From contig NW_027418146.1 of the NCBI RefSeq assembly GCF_009905375.1, positions 1 through 64,000 of the forward strand: 64,000 bases of DNA. Direction: 5' to 3'. A program made the translations under genes and the position numbers. A model generated the notes under the pieces. The model saw only the letters and a program-made list of their open reading frames with translations. It did not search any database and was not told the origin of the DNA. Each line of letters starts with the position of its first letter. Position 1 is the first letter of the stretch. The stretch is from Apium graveolens. Taxonomy: Eukaryota > Streptophyta > Magnoliopsida > Apiales > Apiaceae. Positions 54,902 to 64,000 of the stretch are shown here, in pieces.

Positions 54902-57900
54902 ATGCCACCAAAGAGAAATTCTCAGCCCAATAACGGATCTGCTGGGGATCCTTCTGTGAGTGACATGATGAACTTGTTGCGTCAGCAGTCTGTACAGCTG
55001 GCCCAACAACAACAATAATTCCAACAGCAACAACAATTCCAACAGCAACAATTGCAACAAGAACAACAACAGCAACAACAGCTCATACAACAACAACAGC
55101 AAATCCAACAGCAGCAACTACAAATCCAGCAACAGCATGAGATAAGAGGGGCAAATCAGGATGTTAGTTTTAAGTCTTTTCAAGCAGTGAAGCCCCCAGA
55201 GTTTAAAGGAGAGGTAGATCCCGTTGCTGCCAGGATATGGTTAAAGGAGATGGAAAAGGCGTTCGCGCTCACCAAGGTGAGTGAGAACTTAAAGACTGAT
55301 TATGCTAATTATTTTCTAAAGAATGACTCGAATTATTGGTGGGAATCTACGCGAGCCCAAGAAGGAGAAGGTCCAGTTCCATGGGCTAGATTTACAGAGT
55401 TATTTTTGGAGAAATATTTTCCGGACTGTCTCCATAGTCAAATGGAAGTGGAATTTTTTGGAACTGAAACAAGGGGATAAAAGTGTCACGGAATATGAAG
55501 CAAAGTTTACGGAGTTGGCCCGTATAGCACCAGAATATGTGAGTTCAGAAGCCCAACGAGCGAAGCGGTTTCAGCAAGGGTTGAAGCCAGAAATAAGGAG
55601 TGGAGTTGTAGCCTTACAACTCAAAATATATACTTCGGTAGTTCAGGTTGCCCTAGTGATAGAAAGTGATCAGAAATTAGCTGCAAAGGAGCAGGGTGAG
55701 AAGAAAAGAAAATTTGAAAGTGGACCCACTAGATCAGAAGCAGGAATAGCGAATCGGAAGTTCCAGCATTGGTTTGGAAGGAATAAGAATAAAAGGTTCA
55801 AGAGGAAGGATTTTCCCCAGGCTAAACCCAGTACTACTTCAGTTAACTCTGCCCCGACTAGAATGAGTAAGCCAGTGACTGATTGTAGGATGTGTGGGAA
55901 AAAGCACAGTGGACAGTGCCGAGAGAATGTTAATTGTTTTAAGTGTGGACAGATTGGTCACTATTCCACGGAATGTAAGTTTGAGATTCAAGGAGTTACT
56001 TGTTTTAGTTGCGGCAAAGTGGGACACATAGCTAGGAATTGCAAGTCAGTGACCCAAGGAAATGCGGGAAGGAGTGTGTCTCAAGGACCAGCAACCAGTA
56101 CTGCGAGAGCTAGGACTTTTAAGATGACCCAGAAGTCTCCAGTTCATGACTCTGATGTGGTTGTAGGTATGCTTACTCTTAATTCTGTACCTGTTAACAT
56201 TTTGTTTGATTCGGGAGCGTCCAAATCTTTTATATCTATGAATTGTGTGAATAAAATACAATTGATGTTAGAAGACTTAGACGAACCTCTAACCATAGAA
56301 GTGGCTAATAAAGATAAAGTACCTGTAAAACAATTTTGTCCTAGATGTTCCCTCGAGATTTCAGGGTACATATTCCCTGTTGACTTAATACCTTTCGAGT
56401 TGGGCGACTTTGATGTTATTTTAGGCATGGATTGGTTATCTTTACATAAGGCGAATATAGACTGTAAGAAAAAGAGAGTTGTTATGTACACCCCAGATAA
56501 TAAAAGGATCAGTTACCAAGGGCAGAGGCAAGATAGGAAGTTCCTCTCAGTGATGCAAGCAAAAAGATTGTTGAGGCAAGGATGTGAAGCGTACTTGGCT
56601 CAGGTAGTGGATACGAAGAAAGACACCCCTATTTTGGATGAGATCCCTATAGTAAGAGAATTCCCTGATGTTTTCCCAGAAGAGTTACCAGGATTGCCAC
56701 CTGATCGAGAGATAGAGTTTTCCATTGATTTGATACCTGGAGCTGAACCAGTTTCTAAGGCTCCATACAGGATGGCCCCGATGGAAATGAAAGAATTGGC
56801 TAAGCAACTTCAGGAATTATTTGATAAGGGAGTTATTCGACCCAGTGTTTCCCCGTGGGGTGCTCCAGTACTATTTGTGAAGAAAAAGGATGGAAGTATG
56901 AGATTGTGTATTGATTACAGAGAGCTGAACAAGTTGACGATTAAGAATAAGTATCCTTTGCCGTGAATCGATGATTTGTTTGATCAGCTTAAGGGAGCAT
57001 GTTACTTTTCAAAGATTGACTTAAGATCTGGCTACCACCAACTCAAGATAAAGCCTGAGGATATCCCAAGGACTGCATTCAGAACAAGGTATGGCCATTA
57101 TGAGTTTCTAGTGATGTCGTTTGGATTGATGAATGTACCAGCGACTTTCATGGATTTGATGAATAGGGTATACAAGGAATATCTGGATAAGTTTGTTATT
57201 GTATTTATTGATGACATTCTTATATATTCGAAGAACCCAGAAGATCACGCAGTGCATCTACAGATTGCCCTACAGAAGTTAAGAGAAAAGCAATTGTATG
57301 TGAAGTTTTCTAAGTGTGAGTTTTGGCTGACGGAAGTACAGTTTCTTGGTCATGTAATAAGTAAGGAAGGTATCAAAGTAGACCCGGTAAAGATCGAAGT
57401 TGTATCAAGGTGGGAGCAACCAAAGACACCAACAGAAATAAGAAGTTTTCTTGGATTAGCAGGATATTATTGAAGATTTGTGAAAGATTTCTCAAAGATT
57501 GCATCCCCATTAACCAAGTTGACCAGGAAGAATGAGAAATTCGTTTGGACAGAAAAGTGTGAAGAAAGTTTCCAGGAATTAAAACAAAGATTAGTGACGG
57601 CTCCAGTGTTAGCATTGCCAGATGAGACGGGAAATTTTGTAATCTACAATGATGCTTCTTTGAAAGGATTGGGTTGTGTGTTAATGCAGCATGACAAAGT
57701 GATTGATTATGCCTCCAAACAGCTAAAGCCTCACGAGCAAAAATATCCAGTTCATGACCTTGAATTGGCGGCTATAGTATTTGCTTTAAAGTTATGGCAT
57801 CACTACTTGTATGGAGAGAAATGTGATATTTACACAGATCATAAGAGCCTGAAGTACATATTCACGTAGAAAGATCTGAACACGAGACAGAGAAGGTGGT

Positions 57901-59554
57901 TGGAGTTGATTAAAGATTATGATTGTTCGATTAATTATCACCCAGGTAAAGCCAATGTAGTGGCTGATGCCTTGAGTAGGAAGGAAAGGCTGAATATGGT
58001 TAAGATTGCGGAGGAATTGGCACGAGACTTGGAAAGAATGGAAATTGAAGTGCGAGTACTTAATGAAAGTCAGGAATAACTATATGAAGTTACTTTCCAG
58101 CCGGCATTGATGGAAAAGATCAAAAGGTGTCAAGAAGGAATTATGGAACAGGAATCGGATATGTTGATGGGAGAAGAGTTGTGTACTCAAAAAGATAGTC
58201 AAGGTTTGTATAGATTTTCGTCCAGAGTCTGGATTCCTAATGTAACGGAATTGAAGAACGAAGTATTGCAGAAAGCGCATAACTCTAGGTTTTCTATCCA
58301 CCCTGGTAGTACCAAGATGTACCAGGATTTGAAGAGAAATTTTTGGTGGCCAGGAATGAAGAAGGATATTGCCAATTGGGTAAGTAAGTCTCACGTGTGT
58401 CAAACGGTGAAAGCAGAGCATCAACGACCGAGTGGATTGTTACAACCTTTGGAGATTCCCCAGTAGAAATGGGAAGAGATTGCTATGGATTTTGTAGTGG
58501 GACTGCCAAAGACGAGAGCGAATCATGATGCTATTTGGGTAATCATTGATAGGTTGACTAAGTCGGCGCATTTCCTTCCGAATAATGAAAGGTATTCGTT
58601 GGAAAGGCTAGTTAAGTTATACTTGGATGAAATAGTTACCAAACATGGAGTGCCTGTTTCTATAGTGCCGGATCGAGACCCGAGATTTAATTCCAGGTTC
58701 TGGACTAAATTCCAGGAGTGCCTAGGAACGAAATTGAATATGAGCACCACCTATCATCCTCAGACGGATGGCCAAAGTGAGAGGACGATTCAGACCATCG
58801 AGGATATGTTAAGAGTCTGTGTTCTGGATTTTAAGGGTAATTGGGATGAAGACCTACCTTTGATTGAGTTCTCGTATAATAACACTACCATGCAAGTATT
58901 GGGATGCCACCTTACGAAGCTTTGTATGGACAAAAGTGTAGGTCACCGTTGTACTGGGATGAAGTAGGAGAAAAGAAAGTGTTAGGTCCTGAGTTGGTTC
59001 AGCAGGCCAAAGATGCCATAGTGTTGATTCGGAAAAGGCTGGAAGCAGCTCAAGATAGACAAAGAAAATACGCAGATTTGCATAGGAAAGATATGGATTT
59101 TGAGATAGGAGCTCTGGTGTTACTAAAAGTATCACCTTGGAAAGGGTTAGTACGATTTGGTCAGAAGGGTAAACTTAGCCCTAGATTCATAGGACCATTT
59201 GAGGTTTTGAAGAAAGTGGGAAAGGTCGCTTATGAGATAGTGTTACCACCGCAGTGGCAGCACATTCATAATGTGTTCCACGTGTCTATGTTGAAGCCCT
59301 ATGTCCCTAATTCGAATCAAGTCATAGAATACGAACTGATTGAGCTTCAACCAGATTTGTCCTATGTGGAACAACCGGTCCAAATCCTAGATCGTAAGGA
59401 ACGAGTCCTTAGGAATAAATCGATTCCTATAGTAAAAGTTTTGTGGAGAAATCCTCGAGTAGAAGAGTCTACTTGGGAATTAGAGTCAGACATGCTTGAT
59501 AAATATCCTCATCTGTTTAAATTAAGTCAGATTCTGGGGACAAAATCTTTTTAA
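54902..59554 (+). pseudogene. gag-pol: GYP-P2 gag-pol, broken mostly by single-base stops
   Basis: Gag opens at ATG 54902 with a Gln-rich tract (TAA at 55016-55018), capsid ([19 protein letters not shown]) and knuckles [14 protein letters not shown] and [14 protein letters not shown] (55930-56045). Protease has DSGASKSF at about 56208. RT has FIDD near 57203-57214. RNase H follows, then the integrase zinc region (one Cys now Ser, KSHVC), the DDE core and a chromodomain-like tail (ESTWELESDML). Stops: 56964 (CGA to TGA), 57471 (CGA to TGA), 57867 (CAG to TAG), 58077, 58464 (TGG to TAG). Frameshifts lie near 55460 and 58890. The last frame runs past the usual end to 59554. Confidence 0.93.
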
Positions 59555-59565
59555 GGGGGAAAGGA
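59553..59565 (+). other. GYP-P2 polypurine tract
   Basis: AAGGGGGAAAGGA directly before the LTR start TATAACGACTCG at 59566. Confidence 0.92.
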
Positions 59566-61471
59566 TATAACGACTCGTGTATTATATTTTATTTCTAATA
59601 TTTGGAAGTGTAATAAAGGTTTAAGTATATAAATAAAATGTGTCTATTGATTTTGGCATCAGTTACTGATTGTTATTTAATTATTTATGATATGTTGGTA
59701 TGTGGGATTGGAATTGTGTGATTTATTGGTGAATTATATGATTTTATTTCGCTTGTAAAAGTGATTTTATTATAGTTTTAATTCCATAAATATTTGGGTT
59801 GTCTTTAAAATTGGATTTCTAATTTTATAATTTCAATAATCATTTTTAGGACTTTCTAAAATTGAGAAATCAGCATTTCATCAATTATTTATTTTTAAAT
59901 GATTTTCTGAGTGTGTTTAATGCTAAAATCCATATTTAATTATGGAAATCTTTAAAAATTATGAAAATTATATTTTATTAAGTTCGTATTATTCTGAGAA
60001 TTTTAAAATTATTTCGGGAATTTTTGGGATTTATTTTACCCGCGTGTTGATTCATTTATTTGTTAAAAGCGGGTATAAATTGTGTTTTAAAAATTAGTTT
60101 AAAATTTCGAAAGTTACATTTTTATTTACTTCGGGATATTTATAATATTTTAAAGCTATTTTCGTAATTTTCGGAGATTGTTTTATTCGCACCTTATTTC
60201 ATTTAATTTCGAGTTTCGGGGCAAAACAGACTATCAAACCTTCATATTTATCCCAAATTCTACGTGTCAGCATTTCAGTAAATTAGTACTACGTGTTGCA
60301 ATTGGAGTAAAGGAGAGGAAAAAAAAAGAATAAGACACCCCCCACCCCCTGTTTCTCCCCAGCTTCACTCCACCATATCTCAATTGTCTCTCTCGTTATC
60401 TCTCATCTTCGTTTCTCTTCCTCTCTTCTCCACTCACAGTCTCTCTTCTCTCCTCCCTCCTGTTCTTTCGCCGCCCCTGTTCTTCCATTTTCCACCGCTT
60501 TCCGGTGAGCTTTCAGCCGGTTATTCCGGCGAGTTTCCTAGTTTCATCTCTGTGGATGCTTATATATATACATACAAAGTTGTATGCGTATGTTTGAGTT
60601 GTGTGTAGTGGTTACTTTGTTTCCTGTTGTGTTGCTCTGTTCCTTTCTGGTGGTTCTGGTGGCGCGTGGTTTACACGCGCGGTTGGGTGTGTTTGTGCAC
60701 AGTCTGTGTGAAATTTTGTTATTATTTTACTAATTAATTTTAATCCCTTTTTATGCAGGAATTGTTTGATTAATATCTGTGATATTATTAATAATTCGTG
60801 CAGGAAATATTTTCGAATAATCGGTAGAATTTATTTGGATACCCGAATATTTTCGGGCACCAATAAATTTTGCCGCCGTAGCGCGATGACTCGTTACGAG
60901 CGGACGGTGGACGGTGATGACGATGTTCTGAGTCCTAAATTTTATAAATAAATAAAATGATTATGTAAAATATTTTTCGGACTTAAATAATTAACTTTGA
61001 TTGGTGTTGGGATGTACGTTGTATAAATGGTGGAGTAATATTGTGGATTGTTTTGATTATTGACATCGATCGTAATCGACGGGTAGTTTTATAAACAAAT
61101 AATGTGCTGCCAAAATTTTTCTAAAAATATATTGTAAATGATATAATTATATTCTACGTGTTATCTCTATTTATGTTCGGGATATGTGATTACGGGTTTA
61201 TGTGTATAATATTGATACGAGTCGGTCTATCGGATTGATTTGTTAGAATTTGAGGATATCAAGCATGTCGGTGTAACTGATTAGGGTATTCTGTATTTGT
61301 AGATTCCGATCGAGTTTTCCCAGGATTAAAGTCAGCGTGAAAGCTACTTAGGGTTTTGTAAAGCGTTGCAAGGCAAGTACCCCTGACCATTCTTTTATAG
61401 TTCAGTATATTTAAATAACTAAATGTTGTACTTTCGTAATGGAACATAAACATTTTAAGTTACGTATCCCC
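59566..61471 (+). repeat. GYP-P2 3' LTR, first 1,906 bp
   Basis: Nearly the same as 40159-42060, with the pyrimidine-rich block (about 60375-60500), acceptor-like TGCAG (about 60758), short open frame (60766-60951) and hairpin (60873-60910, one change). COP-D interrupts it at 61471/61472. Confidence 0.92.
60766..60951 (+). other. Conserved short open frame in GYP-P2 3' LTR
   Basis: 61 codons, as at 41360-41545, with two or three residue changes (for example Thr to Ser in CRRTAM). There is no ATG start. Confidence 0.45.
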
Positions 61472-63139
61472 TGTTGGATATTTAATCGCAGCGGGGCGTG
61501 GCAAAACACTTTTACACATACAAAATCCAAATAAAAGCATATAAATCGTGAATAAAATTCGAGGGATCGAATCTAACCTTTAAAATTAATTCAGAGACAA
61601 CGATCAGAGATCCTTAGCAGTTGCTCCTCAAGTGTGAAGCACTCCACCGGTATCCACCCAGAAAACGATGTTAAGGAGGAGGAAGGAGGTGGAGAGAATT
61701 GGGTTTTCCAAACTTTTTGGTTTTTCGGGTTTCGAGGTTAGAATCAAATTAGGGTCTATAATAGTGTATTTATAGGCAAAATTTTCAGCTGAAATTTTCC
61801 CATAAATATTATTATTATTATCCCATTTATTATTCTCATTAATAATTAAAACACCTTTTAATCATTAATCCTTTTTCTAAATACTTTAGAAATAATTCTC
61901 TCTCTTGATTTAATTTCCAAAAATTAAATTCTTAATTAATAATATTAAGAACTTTTCTTAATTAATTTATAATCAATTAAATCTCATTTAATCAATTATT
62001 AAATTTGCCAAATAATTATTTACTTCACAAATAAATAATTATTAGCCATTATTAATTAATTCCTCCACCAATAAATCATTCTCTTTTTATGGTGTGACCC
62101 TGTAGGTTCAATATTAAGCCGGTAGTAGAAATAAATAATAATAAAACTATTTTATCATTATTTATATAAATTCTCTAATTTATTAAATATGATTAATTAA
62201 TTAATCACATTTATTCTACATCGTGAGTGATGCTTCTCAACATATCGCGACTATCCGGATAATATTAATTCACTGCTTAGAATACCAAGAACCTGTCAGT
62301 GAATAGTTACCGTACAATAAACTCCTTATACCCTACAATGTCCCGATTAAATACAAGGTATGGATCTCGTGTCAAGCCTATCTAATTCAATCACTTGCTT
62401 ACCATTTACTATGCGTAGTTCTATGCAAATTAGAAACTCCTTTCTAATTTCATTCACTCTGGACAGAGATTCCTGAACTAGCATAAGTGGATCAGCCTTG
62501 AACATTCGCTTCCTTCACTGGAAGGGGTAGATCCTTTATTGATCATACACTATCTTCGTGTACAAATTCCTATACCCAGAAGAGCCCTAATAATTGTCCC
62601 TGGAGACTAAGAACTAAACCAAAGCATAGTTCAGTGTACACAAGATGACTATGATGACCTCAAGTCCAAGGATACTTGTACAACTATCACTAAGCGAACA
62701 ACTGCTGACACGTGAGTGAACTCCATCAGTTGTTCAGCTAGGCGAGTCATGTTCAGTGAACTTATTCTATAATAAGCACCTACATACTAGCTATAGTGTC
62801 ACCACACAAATGTCTATGAGAACAGACATCCTTCATAATGAAGCAAGCATAGTATGTACCGATCTTTGCGGATTATTAATTACCAGTTAGTAATCCTATG
62901 ACCAGGAACTATTTAAGTTTAGAGTTATCATCTTTTTAGGTCTCACTATTATGATCTCATCATAATCCATAAAAAGCTTTACTCTAAACTATGGTATATC
63001 TTATTTAGACACTTAAATAGATAAAGCCCGTAATAAAAACAAAACAAGTCTTTATTAATATCAATGAAATCAAAACAGATTACATAAAAGTTATTCCTAA
63101 ATCCTAATACATGATTGGACTTAGGACATATTCCTCTCA
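61472..63139 (-). repeat. COP-D 3' LTR
   Basis: This 1,668-bp AT-rich LTR is bounded by TGTTGGATA and CCTCTCA (TG...CA on both strands). No gene is seen. Its 61800-62220 part is dense in TTAATTAAT-type sequence. The other copy is not in the window. Confidence 0.85.
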
Positions 63140-63150
63140 ATCTCCCACTT
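63140..63150 (-). other. COP-D polypurine tract
   Basis: ATCTCCCACTT on the plus strand, AAGTGGGAGAT on the minus strand, lies between the RNase H stop codon and the LTR start TGAGAGGAATATG. Confidence 0.8.
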
Positions 63151-64000
63151 GTACTAAAGCCAATCACTCTGGTATCTAATACCCATCTTGTCTTCATGAC
63201 GATCAAAGTGACTTTCATAAAGTAGCTTTGTGAGTGGGTCTGCTATGTTGTTATGTGTGTCAACTCTAATTCAATACAATACAAGAAATGTTATCGCGCT
63301 CCCACTAACCCTTTTGTAGACGCATGGTTCATCTGCGTTTTTGATAAAATCAAACTCTTTGATTGTCTCATCAAAACGAATGTTCCACCTTTCGAGAAGC
63401 TTGCTTTAAACCACATATGGTTCACAGTAGCTTACACACTAGGTTTTCATTTCTCTTGGAAATAAAACCATCTGGCTATTTTCCAGATTACATAGTCGTA
63501 GTAAGCAGCATTCGCAAGCAAAATCCGAACTGATTTTAACAGGGCTACAGGTAAAAGGTTTCATCAAAGTCAATCCATTGCCTTTGTTTGAATCCTTTTC
63601 CCAAAAGCCTGGCCTTAAAGGTCTCCACCTGGCCATCTGCTATAATTTATCTTTTGTATACCGTATACATAGATTCCATTCAGGATTTCATGGCACTATG
63701 CCATTTCTCTGAGTCAACACTACTCATAGCCTCATTATAGGTCACAGGGTCGTCATCATCAATGATCAACAACTCATTGTCATTCTTAATGACAAGGCCA
63801 TAATACCTCTCAGGTTGGCGAGACACTCTCCCTGACCTATGAATGGGCTGTTCCACAAAAGGTTGTTCAGTCAGAACAGGTGTTTCCACTTGATCCGTAG
63901 TAGTTTGTGCTTCTTGAACTTCATCAAGTTCAATTTTGCTCCCACTGTTTCCTTCAAGGATAAACTCCTTTTCCAAGAAGGTAGCATGTCTGGAGACAAA
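63151..64000 (-). pseudogene. pol: COP-D pol remains (RT and RNase H end), internally deleted
   Basis: From the right edge: linker before RT (63976-63680) with RSGRVSRQPERYYGLV and PVTYNEAMSS. Then RT in pieces with many stops (63660-63270): LGKGFKQRQ, DFDETF, CGLKQASR and a VYKKVSG-like end. Near 63270 it jumps to the last ~35 codons of RNase H (DPLTKLLYESHFDRHEDKMG) ending near 63157. The palm with the catalytic Asp pair and most of RNase H are missing. Confidence 0.85.

Larger units (their letters stand above)
40159..61471 (+). mobile_element. GYP-P2: Ty3/gypsy chromovirus-like element, split by COP-C and COP-D
   Basis: A plus-strand element with complete 5' LTR (40159-43050), primer site, ORF0, an insertion of COP-C (43846-54500), broken gag-pol (54902-59554), polypurine tract and 3' LTR (59566-61471) cut by COP-D. 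The LTRs look about 98% alike over the shared part by eye, so it is younger than GYP-P1. Confidence 0.9.
61472..64000 (-). mobile_element. COP-D: Ty1/copia element, 3' part
   Basis: It reads right to left into an LTR: decayed pol (64000-63142), polypurine tract (63140-63150) and 3' LTR (63139-61472). The LTR begins TGTTGGATATTT on the plus strand inside the GYP-P2 LTR after CGTATCCCC. It belongs to a different copia group from COP-A, B and C, since pol ends directly before the polypurine tract with no ORF3. The element continues beyond the window. Confidence 0.85.

Noticed and set aside
55052..55140. Trinucleotide-repeat disease-type CAA/CAG tract
   Set aside because: It is the ordinary Gln-rich N-terminus of gag, present in all gypsy copies here.
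62979..63465. Small frames at the COP-D LTR border as genes
   Set aside because: They cross the LTR/polypurine border or lie antisense to the pol remains.

Overview
This window is plant nuclear DNA made almost entirely of nested LTR retrotransposons; I found no convincing host gene, rRNA, tRNA or CRISPR array. The mix of Ty3/gypsy chromovirus-like elements (Tekay/Del type, with a chromodomain-like tail) and long SIRE/Maximus-like Ty1/copia elements with an extra ORF after pol suggests a repeat-rich, probably eudicot, genome. The species cannot be read from the window. The names below (GYP, COP) are working labels.

Layout: 1-561 is a piece of a plus-strand gypsy pol (GYP-0). COP-A (minus, 562-6005) is inserted in it: one LTR plus a decayed accessory ORF. 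GYP-M (minus, 6006-17606) is full length with two ~2.85 kb LTRs, but its flanks do not match. COP-B1 (minus, 17607-32957) is a SIRE-like element split by a second copy in the opposite orientation, COP-B2 (plus, ~21369-28132). GYP-P1 (plus, ~32958-40158) carries COP-B1 in its 5' LTR. GYP-P2 (plus, from 40159) sits inside the 3' LTR of GYP-P1 and is itself split by COP-C (minus, 43846-54500) and, in its 3' LTR, by COP-D (minus, 61472 to beyond the window).

The gypsy elements share one plan: LTR, initiator-Met primer site, a ~185-codon ORF ahead of gag (ORF0), a splice-acceptor-like site, then gag-protease-RT-RNase H-integrase-chromodomain. ORF0 is preserved in all three copies although gag-pol is broken in each. 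Their LTRs also share a nearly invariant hairpin inside a short open frame.

The SIRE-like copia elements carry a long accessory ORF (ORF3) beyond pol. In COP-C it follows its own TATA box and a pyrimidine-rich leader; COP-B2 has a similar promoter before a small gene at the matching place. The same short motifs cluster both in the LTR U3 and upstream of this internal promoter: TCGACGGAT in COP-C and TCGATAAGTC-type palindromes in COP-B. I take this motif-linked dual-promoter arrangement to be the most interesting signal. Every gag-pol copy seen carries stops, frameshifts or deletions, so none looks autonomous.
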